This document shows, one piece after another, positions 1 to 8,131 of a stretch of 64,000 nucleotides of DNA. Made by a program: the position numbers and the translations under genes. The DNA lies in the NCBI GenBank assembly GCA_964517765.1, contig CAZFEN010000004.1, forward strand, positions 1 through 64,000, in the 5' to 3' direction. The notes under the pieces were generated by a model. The model saw nothing but the letters and a program-made list of their open reading frames with translations. It did no database searches and was not told where the DNA came from. This DNA comes from Hydromicrobium sp964517765. Its GTDB lineage: Bacteria > Actinomycetota > Humimicrobiia > Humimicrobiales > Humimicrobiaceae. The stretch's first letter is position 1; each line of letters starts with the position of its first letter.

Positions 1-491
1 CTCACACCCAGTATAAAAAATATAAAGTACATAATTCCGTCAATAATGCTTAAAAACGGCAGCCTGCCTGGTCTAGCATAAGACAGAATTATTTCCCTGG
101 CAAAAGTTTCCGGATTACCAACAGTGTCTTCGGCAGGTTTACCAGATTTTTGGGCCGAAATGAGTATGTCAAGCATATCTTCTTTGATTTCTTTTTTATT
201 AATACCTGAAAGCTGAGAATTCATAACAGCGTCTCTGATGATTTCATATTTTTGAAAATATTCATTATTAAGCATTCTTTCAAATTTGCTTTTACGCACC
301 TTCGAAAAATAAACCACAGGAACAGAAATAATGCTAAGCAGTATGATAATTCCTATTAAAATTAAAGAATTAGTATCAATAGCACTGTTTTGTATATTGT
401 ATTTTAAATTAATAATTACAGTTGCAATTACACACAACGCCAGAAAAATTGAGCTCCCTAAAACTATTTTATTTCTTTTTGTCATTTTCAT
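1..491 (-). CDS. PadR-partner membrane protein (HAAS/DUF1700-like), 3' end cut by window
   Basis: An open frame runs from ATG at 491 to the window edge without a stop, about 163 residues visible. The N-terminus has two hydrophobic segments (about residues 8-27 and 42-62), then a soluble part containing EIKEDMLDILISAQKSGKPA and NPETFAREII, a pattern like the HAAS/DUF1700 helical domain that sits next to PadR regulators in many Bacillota, and a further hydrophobic stretch begins at the edge. It overlaps the PadR stop by 23 bases, so the two are translationally coupled. Family assignment is by pattern only; in known pairs the membrane protein is the PadR-controlled partner. Confidence 0.7.
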   Translation of the reverse strand, partial: MKMTKRNKIVLGSSIFLALCVIATVIINLKYNIQNSAIDTNSLILIGIIILLSIISVPVVYFSKVRKSKFERMLNNEYFQKYEIIRDAVMNSQLSGINKKEIKEDMLDILISAQKSGKPAEDTVGNPETFAREIILSYARPGRLPFLSIIDGIMYFIFFILGV

Positions 492-807
492 CACCTTTCA
501 TTACTTTATTAACGATATTTTTAATCCTATCCCATGTATCTTTGAATTCCTGCAAACTTTCCTTTCCGGCTTCGGTGAGAGAATAGTACTTTCTCATGGG
601 ACCATAGGGTGAGGGTCTTTTATCAATATTTAGATACTCCTTGTTCTGTAATCTTGTTAATATCGGATAAACTGTTGCTTCATTGACTTCAAAGCCTAAA
701 ATGTTTAATTTTTCCACGGCCTTATATCCATATATTTCTTCATTTTCTACAATTTTTAGTATGCAACCCTCCAATATCCCTTTTACAATCTGAGTATCGT
801 TATTCAT
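469..807 (-). CDS. PadR family transcriptional regulator
   Basis: A 112-residue winged-helix repressor of the PadR type: GCILKIVENEEIYGYKAVEK in the DNA-binding part and the typical EATVYPILTRLQNKEYL and KYYSLTEAGKESLQEF motifs. The start at 807 is chosen because AGGAG at 816-820 lies 8 bases upstream; the longer reading to 831 would put that SD inside the gene. It probably represses its own operon, including the downstream membrane protein, through the quasi-palindrome at 851-871 that sits between its -35 and -10 hexamers. The effector is unknown. Confidence 0.9.
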   Translation of the reverse strand: MNNDTQIVKGILEGCILKIVENEEIYGYKAVEKLNILGFEVNEATVYPILTRLQNKEYLNIDKRPSPYGPMRKYYSLTEAGKESLQEFKDTWDRIKNIVNKVMKGDENDKKK

Positions 808-847
808 TACCTCATCTCCTATGTGATACATAATAGCTTATGTTTGC

Positions 848-877
848 ATAATACACTTATCTACTATGTATTGTCAA
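848..877 (-). promoter_or_regulatory. Promoter of the padR operon
   Basis: On the minus strand TTGACA (872-877) is followed by an 18-base spacer and TATTAT (848-853), about 40 bases before the padR start. Confidence 0.7.
851..871. promoter_or_regulatory. Candidate PadR operator
   Basis: On the plus strand ATACAC-N9-ATGTAT is a near-perfect inverted repeat (one mismatch) occupying the spacer of the padR promoter. PadR proteins are known to bind ATGTAT/ATACAT type dyads, so autorepression is the natural reading. Confidence 0.5.
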
Positions 878-994
878 GTAGTTTGATAAAAATATTTTAA
901 GGGATTTATATAGAGATATAAAATTGACAGATCTGATGCAAACTTATCTGCAGCTTATTCTGGCTGCCCCGGGTTGCGAAATTTCGAACCAATT

Positions 995-1018
995 TTTAAA
1001 TGAATTAATTCATTTAAA
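995..1018. repeat. Perfect 24-bp palindrome
   Basis: Positions 995-1018 read identically on both strands (TTTAAATGAATT and its complement). It lies between the 3' end of the methyltransferase-like gene at 1046 and the padR promoter. It is AT-only, so it would make a weak terminator hairpin or a protein site; its role is not evident. Confidence 0.5.
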
Positions 1019-1045
1019 GGGCGCCTTTATCAATCAATAAGTAAG

Positions 1046-1510
1046 TTATTTACTCCAAAATTTTGGTATAAACATTGGGACTTCTGACTTATACTTTATA
1101 TATTCATGTCCAAATAATTCTTCTAAATCTTTTTCTTCCAATTTTGCAACCAGATAAAGAGCCAACATACTTATTATTACCCATATTAAAGAAAGCAAAC
1201 CTTTTAAGTAGACAGCAATACCGCAAATTATCAGAATGAAGGCTAAATATACAGGGTTACGAATTTTGGAATATATACCTGAGACAATAAGTTTACCAAT
1301 ATAATGGGTATTTCTAATTTGCAGGAATGCAAGAACGCGAACAACAACACCAATAATGATAAAAAGCATACCAATAATTTTAAAAATAATATAGTTTTTC
1401 AAGAGGAGATTATATGCATAACTATAATGTATAGTAATCCATCCAATAAAAGCCAAAATTATACCTACAAATAACTGTCTTCTTATAGGAGATGGTGCTT
1501 TCCTGTTCAT
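1046..1510 (-). CDS. Isoprenylcysteine carboxyl methyltransferase-like membrane protein
   Basis: A 154-residue integral membrane protein with about four hydrophobic segments. Residues 78-90 (GIYSKIRNPVYLA) and 125-147 (EEKDLEELFGHEYIKYKSEV) match the conserved C-terminal core of the ICMT/PEMT family, where the RNPVY and EE motifs help bind S-adenosylmethionine and substrate. Bacterial members methylate small or lipid substrates that are mostly unknown, so no substrate is given. No close SD was seen before the ATG; an AAGGA lies 14 bases upstream. Gene neighbours give no pathway clue. Confidence 0.8.
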   Translation of the reverse strand: MNRKAPSPIRRQLFVGIILAFIGWITIHYSYAYNLLLKNYIIFKIIGMLFIIIGVVVRVLAFLQIRNTHYIGKLIVSGIYSKIRNPVYLAFILIICGIAVYLKGLLSLIWVIISMLALYLVAKLEEKDLEELFGHEYIKYKSEVPMFIPKFWSK

Positions 1511-1874
1511 ATTTATTGTGCAATCCTTTTTTGCTTTATCTATTTAAATTATAAGATAAATTATTAAAATTAATAGATTTTACGATTAATTTGGCTGAGC
1601 ATTGTGGTCAAGATGATTCCTGGCTAATATCGGAAATTATTGTAAAATTTTGGTTTTAGTGATTCCCAGTTCGAATCTTGAATTATTGAACATTGCGGTC
1701 AGGATTATCTCTTGTTCAAGTATTAAATTAATGAACATTATAATCAGAATTTAGAATTAGACAAATGGAGTCATATAAAAAATAATGTTTATTTTTTTAA
1801 TAATTAAGTAATATAAAACTACATATCGCTCTTAAGTTTAAACTACCTGTGCCGGAAAGAAGGATGATGAATAT
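1511..1874. other. Intergenic region with degenerate repeats
   Basis: 364 AT-rich bases without a credible gene. Three related 18-base segments, consensus GAACATTGYGGTCAGGAT, occur at 1597-1614, 1688-1705 and 1733-1750 (spacings 91 and 45). They are imperfect and may be decayed duplications or protein sites. An AAGGA at 1859-1863 probably serves the next gene. Confidence 0.4.
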
Positions 1875-3212
1875 TTGTTTCAAAATGGCTTAGATACTAA
1901 CTTAAAAATTGAGCTACGGAATGTGGCAGGGACATTAATTAAATTTATAATAGTACTGATAATTTCTATGCTTATGACAACTTCTATTTCTGGCTGCAAA
2001 TCAGAAGTTGTAGATTTAGTAGAAGAATCAGGAACACAGCAGCATACAGAAGTTGAAGAAACTTCAGAAGAGACTGAAGGAGTTGAGGGGAAAGCAGAGG
2101 AATCTTACGATGAGGAATTAGTGCTTTCAGAAGATAACTTTGATTTGTGGTGGGAAAAATACAAGATGCCGGTAAACTTGGACTCTTCGCTGTATCCTTT
2201 TTTCATGCGAGGTGCTTTTGGATCGAGAATTGATGAGTTGAGAAAATATTTGATAAATGCAGAAAGATTGAGGGAAGCCGGCTTTGATACGATTATGGTA
2301 GAGACCGAAGTTGTTTTTGACCCGGGAACTGAAAAGCCAAGAGCACTAGCTCAGGATATTTTTATTTTCTATATGCAGGCTCTTAAAAGACAGGGTTTTA
2401 GAATAATTCTTGTGCCGGATGCAATGCATCCTAATCTGGATATGGGTAAAGGTTATCAATGGGAAGAAAATGATGAAGATGCGTATTATCAGAGGAGTTA
2501 TGAACTGATAAAGAGCTTTGACGACGTAGTTTTAGCTCTGGCTGATATTGCCGAAGAATATAGAGCTGAGGGATTTGTAACCGGTATTGAGCCTCATTGC
2601 CTTGTAACTGATTTTAAGGATGCAGACAGGTGGCTGGGGGAGATTCTTCCGGAAATAAAAAATCATTATTCCGGGAAAATTATAGCTTCAGATTCTATGT
2701 ATAATTCCGGGGATATAAGGGATATTCCTTTCCCTTATGATTATACGGACTATGATATGATTTTATGCGGTCCGCCTGCCGGAAGAAAGGATGTTGAAAG
2801 CTGGAGAATAACTATGGAAAATTATATAGATAAAGCACTTAGTTATATTGATATTTACAATATGGAGGGCTTTGGCCTTTATGAGTGGGGAGGATATACT
2901 GGAGGAGTATGGTATGAGGATACTCAGATGGGTGCTATTGATCAGTGTTTAAGCCAGGAAGAAGCAGGAGAAATAGTTAGCGCAGGAATTGATTTATTGA
3001 ATGAAAAGGCCATTTCTAATTTCCCAAGAATTTCTAAGGGATGGGTAGATTTTGATACTTATTCCTTTAATTTTACCAGAGATTGGTATTTGGATATGGG
3101 GGGTATTATTAAACCTTTAGAGAATAAGACATGGACTTATTATGAACTCATCGATATAGAGAAAAAGTTGGGCGGTAGCGACTATGAATATATTGCGTAT
3201 TACGAGAATTGA
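1875..3212 (+). CDS. Lipoprotein with glycoside-hydrolase-like TIM barrel
   Basis: A 445-residue exported protein starting at TTG with AAGGA 11 bases upstream. A hydrophobic signal (about 21-40) ends in the lipobox SISG-C41, followed by a Glu/Thr-rich linker to about residue 85. The body looks like a (beta/alpha)8 glycosidase: LREAGFDTIMVETE, GFRIILVPDA, a TGIEPH segment with Glu239 and LYEWGG with Glu337, positions where clan GH-A enzymes keep their acid/base and nucleophile glutamates. No family was recognised with certainty. It would act outside the cell, anchored to the membrane, possibly on glycans. It precedes two exported propeller proteins on the same strand. Confidence 0.6.
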   Translation: MFQNGLDTNLKIELRNVAGTLIKFIIVLIISMLMTTSISGCKSEVVDLVEESGTQQHTEVEETSEETEGVEGKAEESYDEELVLSEDNFDLWWEKYKMPVNLDSSLYPFFMRGAFGSRIDELRKYLINAERLREAGFDTIMVETEVVFDPGTEKPRALAQDIFIFYMQALKRQGFRIILVPDAMHPNLDMGKGYQWEENDEDAYYQRSYELIKSFDDVVLALADIAEEYRAEGFVTGIEPHCLVTDFKDADRWLGEILPEIKNHYSGKIIASDSMYNSGDIRDIPFPYDYTDYDMILCGPPAGRKDVESWRITMENYIDKALSYIDIYNMEGFGLYEWGGYTGGVWYEDTQMGAIDQCLSQEEAGEIVSAGIDLLNEKAISNFPRISKGWVDFDTYSFNFTRDWYLDMGGIIKPLENKTWTYYELIDIEKKLGGSDYEYIAYYEN

Positions 3213-3579
3213 TATGGGCATAGTAATATAAGATTGATTTACATGATTTTTCAGGGAATAATTACTTAAAGGTTGCTGGAAGTATCAAAGAATCATTTTA
3301 ATGCATATAATTCAAACTAATAATGCAAGTGAATAATTGTTACTCCGGATAATTGATAAAGATGATGAAGTTGTACCGGATCATCGGACACCTATTTTTA
3401 GATCCAAATTCCTCATTAGTAACTTTCAAAATTATTGATAGTTGAGAAAAGAAAAATTCTATAGGTAATTATAAAATTGAAGTATTATGGTCATGATTTG
3501 AAACGAAACAAATGTAGCATTATAATACTTATATAAACGCAACTCTAATATGATTATAATAATTGATTGGGAGTGAGAA
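3213..3579 (+). other. Intergenic region with promoter
   Basis: 367 AT-rich bases. No gene was found; the only clear signal is the promoter at 3498-3526. A 14-base segment, TATTTTTAGATCCA at 3393-3406, recurs at 4656-4669 just after the next gene. Confidence 0.5.
3498..3526 (+). promoter_or_regulatory. Promoter of the TolB-like gene at 3580
   Basis: TTGAAA (3498-3503), a 17-base spacer and a consensus TATAAT (3521-3526), about 54 bases before the start codon. This is one of the best sigma-70/sigma-A type matches in the window. Confidence 0.75.
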
Positions 3580-4647
3580 ATGTGTAAAATAAAAAGCTTA
3601 AAAATTATTCTGATTTGCTTTCTTATTCTTGGTGTAATGTTTGCTCTAATCTTTTCAACAGCATGTAAAAAAGAAAAATTCGAAGAATTTATAGAGGAAG
3701 CAAAAAAATTGGAGGAAGAAAAAGGTAAAGAGGTAACTGAAGAAGAAGTTACGGAAGGGCAATCTGAAGAACAGTTAGGGGAGGAAGAAAAAACTACTGA
3801 AGAGCCACAAAAAGAAGCAGTAAATGAAATTGCCTTTTCCTCAGACCACGAGGGTATATCCTCTATATTTTCATGTCTTTCTGATGGAACCGGCCTTAAG
3901 AAAATATATGATAGCGGATTTGATGACCATCATCCTTCCTGGAACAGTGACCATACTAAAATTGTATTTTCCTCTAACGCCGATGGAGATGATGACCATG
4001 ATTTATATATCTATGATGTTGTAAATGATGAAATTAGCAAAGTAATGGATAGAGAAGGATTGGATACGCTTCCAATATTTAGCCCTAATGATGAAAGTAT
4101 TGTCTTTACAGGAGAATTTGGACATACCGAAGAAGGAACAAACTTTGAAATATTTACTATAAATGCTGATGGAAATAATTTAAAACAATTAACTGATAAT
4201 CCAGCTATGGATATGTACCCACATTATTCTCCAGATGGTAAAACTATAATATTTACCAGAGGTACACATGAAAAACAGAAGCTATTTACTATGGATTTAG
4301 AAGGAAATAACATTGTACAGTTAACCAATGAAGGGGACTGGCAGGATTTTGACGGCACTTATTCACCGGATGGCAATAATATCGTTTTTGTTTCAAATAG
4401 GAGTGGGAATTATGATATCTGGGTAATGCCTGCCCATAATTCGGTAAAACCGGTAAATTTAACCAATAATACATCATTTAATTCCTACCCCGATTATTCT
4501 CCGCACGGCAGCATGATTGTTTTTACATCTGACAGGGATGAAGAAGAACATAAATTTGATATATTTGTGATGGACTCCAACGGAGAAAATCAGACTAATG
4601 TCACCCCGGATCTAAAAGGTTCTTATCAGGGTGGGCCTTCCTGGTGA
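3580..4647 (+). CDS. Exported TolB-like beta-propeller lipoprotein (copy 1)
   Basis: 355 residues; ATG preceded by GGGAGTGAG. The signal peptide ends in the lipobox STA-C29; residues 30-85 are an acidic, Glu-rich linker, probably a spacer from the membrane. The rest is made of PD40/WD40-like repeats of about 45 residues, each with a pattern such as YSPDGKTIIFTR, FTINADGNNLKQLTD or SPDGNNIVFVSNRSGNYDIW, as in the TolB C-terminal propeller. Such propellers bind proteins or peptides outside the membrane. No Pal or Tol partner is nearby, so a true Tol role is not implied. It is a clear paralogue of the next gene. Confidence 0.85.
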   Translation: MCKIKSLKIILICFLILGVMFALIFSTACKKEKFEEFIEEAKKLEEEKGKEVTEEEVTEGQSEEQLGEEEKTTEEPQKEAVNEIAFSSDHEGISSIFSCLSDGTGLKKIYDSGFDDHHPSWNSDHTKIVFSSNADGDDDHDLYIYDVVNDEISKVMDREGLDTLPIFSPNDESIVFTGEFGHTEEGTNFEIFTINADGNNLKQLTDNPAMDMYPHYSPDGKTIIFTRGTHEKQKLFTMDLEGNNIVQLTNEGDWQDFDGTYSPDGNNIVFVSNRSGNYDIWVMPAHNSVKPVNLTNNTSFNSYPDYSPHGSMIVFTSDRDEEEHKFDIFVMDSNGENQTNVTPDLKGSYQGGPSW

Positions 4648-4779
4648 GGTATATTTATTTTTAGATCCAGAGATTATAGGAGATATAACAGATTATTTTT
4701 CTTTGTTATTGAGAAAGGTGGGTAACATAAATGATATAATTTTAAATTCGTTAAATTAAAATCTTTAAAGGAGTGAGGA

Positions 4780-5898
4780 ATGTCCTCAAAAAGAATTTTA
4801 AAAATTTTATTAGTAATAGTATCGACATTTGGCCTTCTTTTTACCCTTGGTGTTTCTAAATGTCAAAAAGTTGTAGAAGAAGCCATGGAACCAGAGCAGA
4901 GCTCGGAAGATACGATAGAATCAGTGGAAGAAACTTTAAAAGAGGAAGAAGAGGGAACTATAAAAGTTGTTATATATGACATAACCTTTTACTCAAACAT
5001 TGAAGATCCTTCTCTTCAAAACCGCGGTGCTTATTGTATCTATGCCGCCATGCTTGATGGAAGCGATCTTACTAAGATGTATGATAGTGGCACCGGTGAT
5101 TTTGACCCCAGCTTTAACAGCGACCATACCAAGATAATTTTTAGTTCTTACATGGGCGGAGATGATGATTCTGATATTTATATATACGATCTAGAAAGTA
5201 ATTCAGTTTCTAAAGTAATTGATAGAGAAGGAGATGACCTTTCCCCTGATTTTGGTCCTAACGATAGTCAAATAGTTTTTTCTGGCTTTGTGGGCGAAGA
5301 AGAACCCAATAATATGGAAATCTTTACAGTGAATTCTGATGGAAGTAACCTGACACAACTTACTGACAACTCCTATTTTGATGGCCTTCCTGACTTCTCC
5401 CCTGATGAAAACCAATTAATGCTTACCAGTAACAGAGACGGAGCAAATAAGATATATACCATGGATGCAGATGGCACTAATGTTATGAAACGTACTAATT
5501 TCGAGGATTGGAATGATTTTGACGGCTCTTTTCTTCCGGGTGAGGAATATGCGGTTTATGTATCAGATAGAAGTGGAAACTATGATATATGGGTAATACC
5601 TCTTGTAGATGATCAAGGTCTCCAGGAAGAGCTGTCAATGGGGATGGCCATAAATATTTCCAATAATCCTGCAAACGATTTATACATCACCTATGGTCCC
5701 AATGAAAATGTTATTGCTTTCTTAACTGATAGAGAATATGAGGAATATATTTATAATATTTATACTGTAGAGTATATCGGTGAGCATTCCGGTGAACTTA
5801 AATTTACGGAGCCCGAGCTGATTGAGGGGTATGGCTCCGTTATTACGGGATTTAAACCCAATATATACGGTATGATACTTCCTGGATATGAATTATAA
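4780..5898 (+). CDS. Exported TolB-like beta-propeller protein (copy 2)
   Basis: 372 residues, preceded by AAGGAGTGAGG. It shares with the upstream gene the acidic linker and the blocks SDHTKI(V/I)FSS, DREG, NDxxIVF(T/S)G, FTxNxDGxNLxQLTDN and SGNYDIWV, showing tandem duplication. Residues about 70-330 are PD40-type repeats; the C-terminal 60 residues have no counterpart in copy 1. The signal peptide ends at VSK-C28, where Lys at -1 is not a standard lipobox residue, so it may be a plain secreted or membrane-anchored protein. Probably transcribed with, or just after, copy 1. Confidence 0.8.
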   Translation: MSSKRILKILLVIVSTFGLLFTLGVSKCQKVVEEAMEPEQSSEDTIESVEETLKEEEEGTIKVVIYDITFYSNIEDPSLQNRGAYCIYAAMLDGSDLTKMYDSGTGDFDPSFNSDHTKIIFSSYMGGDDDSDIYIYDLESNSVSKVIDREGDDLSPDFGPNDSQIVFSGFVGEEEPNNMEIFTVNSDGSNLTQLTDNSYFDGLPDFSPDENQLMLTSNRDGANKIYTMDADGTNVMKRTNFEDWNDFDGSFLPGEEYAVYVSDRSGNYDIWVIPLVDDQGLQEELSMGMAINISNNPANDLYITYGPNENVIAFLTDREYEEYIYNIYTVEYIGEHSGELKFTEPELIEGYGSVITGFKPNIYGMILPGYEL

Positions 5899-5948
5899 CG
5901 ATTTAAAATTATTTAGGGAAGTTGGTCAATTTACAAATTGCACAAGAT

Positions 5949-5973
5949 GTCTGGGGAGAGAGGATTCGAACTA
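5949..5973 (-). other. tRNA 3'-end-like remnant (B)
   Basis: On the minus strand AGTTCGAATCCTCTCTCCCC looks like a T-loop, the 3' half of a T-stem and the 3' acceptor strand of a tRNA. The 5' T-stem bases do not pair with it and no anticodon arm precedes it, so this is a fragment, not a tRNA gene. Confidence 0.45.
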
Positions 5974-6000
5974 TAAATAAAATACAACTAATTATATTAT

Positions 6001-6028
6001 GACCTTCCCCGAGTAGGGCTCGAACCTT
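6001..6028 (-). other. tRNA 3'-end-like remnant (A)
   Basis: On the minus strand AGGTTCGAGCCCTACTCGGG has the T-loop TTCGAGC flanked by GG/CC and a following acceptor-like strand. The stem pairs only in part and there is no upstream tRNA body. It lies about 50 bases from a second such fragment in the same orientation, as left by recombination into tRNA 3' ends. Confidence 0.45.
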
Positions 6029-6079
6029 TTAAAAAAACAATTTCAAATAACTTATATATACCAATATAGCTAATCAAAA

Positions 6080-7285
6080 CTAAACCAGTGACTTCCCATT
6101 CTTTAATCTCTTCATCAGCATAGGCACCACTTCAAATATATCGCCCACTATCCCATAGTTGGCTACCTTGAAGATGGGGGCGCTGGGATCTTTGTTTATG
6201 GCAATGATGATATCCGAGGTCTGCATCCCTGCGAGGTGCTGGATTGCTCCGGATATGCCGCAGGCAATATATACCTTGGGGTTCACCGTCTTCCCGGTCT
6301 GTCCCACCTGATGGGGATACGATATCCAGCCCGAATCTACTGCCGCTCTTGATGCTCCTACTACTCCTCCAAGCAGATCCGCAAGTTCTTTAAGCATTGG
6401 AAATTTTTCACTTCCACCCAGTCCCCTGCCGCCTGACACGATGACATCATAATCGGTGATGTTTATCTTCTCATCAAGTTCCTTATCGATTCCGAGCAGT
6501 TTATACTTTGTCTTGAATTTGGATTCATCTATTTTTATATATTCGATCCTGTCCTTATAATCTCCTGGCGCTCCTGAAATCTTTTTCTTCTCCATGACAT
6601 GGGGTCTTACCGTTGCCACCTGAGGTCTGGCATTTCTGGTGACTATGGTTGCCAGTATATTTCCTCCAAAGGTTGGCCTGGTCTGAAGAAGTATCTTTTT
6701 TTCTTCATCTATCGCCAGATCGGTGCAGTCGGCAGTGAGTCCGGTTTTTAAAATAGCTGCAACTTTCGGGATTAAAGTTCTTCCGAACCACGTCGCTCCG
6801 GCAAGAAATATATCCGGTTTATATTTATGTATTACCTGCACTAGAGCTTTGGCAAAAATATCGTCAAGGTTGCTGGAAAAAACGGGACTGTCGAGAAGAT
6901 AAAGTTTGTCCAGGCCATACCGGAAAACTTCCTTCGCACCTTCTTCAATTCCACTTCCAATGGCAACTGCGGAAAGTTCCACTCCCAGCCGGTCAGCGAG
7001 TTTCCTGCCTTCGCTTGCAAGCTCAAATCCTACATCGGCTATCGCATTACCATTGGATTCAAGGTATACGCATACTCCCTTATAATCCGAGAAATCTTTC
7101 TTTTCTTCGGCAAGTCCTACGATTTCAATGGATTTGAATTTACAGGCATCAATGCAGGCACCGCAGAAAACACAGTTTTCATTTATTACCGCCTTGCCAT
7201 CAATTATTTCGATTGCATCATACAGGCAGACTTTCTTGCAGAGACTACAGCCCGTACAGGTTTTTTCATCTACCTTGATTTCCAA
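6080..7285 (-). CDS. etfA: Electron transfer flavoprotein alpha subunit with N-terminal ferredoxin domain
   Basis: 401 residues. Residues 1-60 form a 2[4Fe-4S] ferredoxin domain (Cys10, 13, 16, 20 and Cys38, 41, 44, 48). The remainder is EtfA: an N-terminal Rossmann-like half and a C-terminal FAD-binding half with SGGRGLGGSEKF, GASRAAVDSGW, HQVGQTGKTVNP and ISGAIQHLAGM. EtfAB passes electrons between acyl-CoA dehydrogenases and other carriers; the ferredoxin extension resembles that of CarE-type EtfA in anaerobes, where the complex couples acyl-CoA reduction to ferredoxin. It is last in the acd-etfB-etfA operon. Bifurcation is plausible but not proven by sequence. Confidence 0.95.
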   Translation of the reverse strand: MEIKVDEKTCTGCSLCKKVCLYDAIEIIDGKAVINENCVFCGACIDACKFKSIEIVGLAEEKKDFSDYKGVCVYLESNGNAIADVGFELASEGRKLADRLGVELSAVAIGSGIEEGAKEVFRYGLDKLYLLDSPVFSSNLDDIFAKALVQVIHKYKPDIFLAGATWFGRTLIPKVAAILKTGLTADCTDLAIDEEKKILLQTRPTFGGNILATIVTRNARPQVATVRPHVMEKKKISGAPGDYKDRIEYIKIDESKFKTKYKLLGIDKELDEKINITDYDVIVSGGRGLGGSEKFPMLKELADLLGGVVGASRAAVDSGWISYPHQVGQTGKTVNPKVYIACGISGAIQHLAGMQTSDIIIAINKDPSAPIFKVANYGIVGDIFEVVPMLMKRLKNGKSLV

Positions 7286-7304
7286 AAAATATCAACTCCC
7301 TGAT

Positions 7305-8108
7305 CTATACTAAATTTAATTCTTTTAATATTTTATGAAGCTCTTCTACCTGCTCCTCAGCAGTACCTTCCAACATTCTGGTATCATGCTTTATTTGAGG
7401 AGTGAAAATCTTTACAACCTGGGTATAAGAACCGGCAAGTCCTACCTCGTTTTCATCTGCTTCAAGTTTTTTTGCATCCCACACCGGAATCTCTATGGTT
7501 TTTGCTTTCATTTTTCCTCTGAGAGAAGGGACCCTGGGGATATTTATATCTTTTACCACCGATATGGCAACAGGAAGATTTATTTCAAAAGTCTCGTATC
7601 TGTCTTCCATGAGCCTTTTGACTTTCATCTTGCTTCTATTTATTTCAAGAATGCTGCTGACATAACCTATAAAAGGAATATTTAATCTCTGGGCCAGTTC
7701 CGGTCCAACCTGCCCGGTATCGCCATCTACAGTTTGTTTGCCCAGTATGATAAGGCGGCAGTCCTCTAATTTATTTATAGCTTTTGCAAGTGTAGTGGAA
7801 GTTGCCCAGGTATCCGCCCCTGCAAATGCCCTATCCGAAAGAAGTGTGGCGCTGTCTGCTCCCACCGATATAGCTTCCTTAAGTATTTCCGCTGACTGTG
7901 GAGGGCCCATGGTAAGGGCGATTACTTCTACTTCCTCATTTGTGAGTCTTTCCTTTGTTCTGACTGCTTCCTCTATTGCATATGAGTCAAAAGGATTTAT
8001 TATATTCTCGATACCCTCCCTTATCAGGGTGTTTGTTTCGGGATCGATTTTGATTTCCATGGTACCGGGTACCTGTTTTATACATACCGCAATTTTGATT
8101 TGAATCAC
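7305..8108 (-). CDS. etfB: Electron transfer flavoprotein beta subunit
   Basis: 267 residues, a little above the usual EtfB length. The N-terminus IKIAVCIKQVPGT and the block LGKQTVDGDTGQVGPELAQ are EtfB signatures for AMP or FAD binding at the subunit interface. The start is GTG at 8108, the first codon giving the conserved beta strand, with a weak SD. It lies 23 bases after acd and 19 before etfA, so the three are one transcript. Partner of EtfA in moving electrons to or from the acyl-CoA dehydrogenase. Confidence 0.95.
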   Translation of the reverse strand: MIQIKIAVCIKQVPGTMEIKIDPETNTLIREGIENIINPFDSYAIEEAVRTKERLTNEEVEVIALTMGPPQSAEILKEAISVGADSATLLSDRAFAGADTWATSTTLAKAINKLEDCRLIILGKQTVDGDTGQVGPELAQRLNIPFIGYVSSILEINRSKMKVKRLMEDRYETFEINLPVAISVVKDINIPRVPSLRGKMKAKTIEIPVWDAKKLEADENEVGLAGSYTQVVKIFTPQIKHDTRMLEGTAEEQVEELHKILKELNLV

Positions 8109-8131
8109 CTGTCCATAAAATAAAAAAGGGG

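Noticed and set aside
331..612. Plus-strand open frame of 93 residues
   Set aside because: It lies opposite the PadR gene and its membrane partner, has no SD and an unnatural composition; a shadow of the real minus-strand frames.
1660..1690. tRNA-like TTCGAATC segment
   Set aside because: The bases beside the loop do not pair and no acceptor or D arm is present, unlike the two clearer fragments at 5949-6028.
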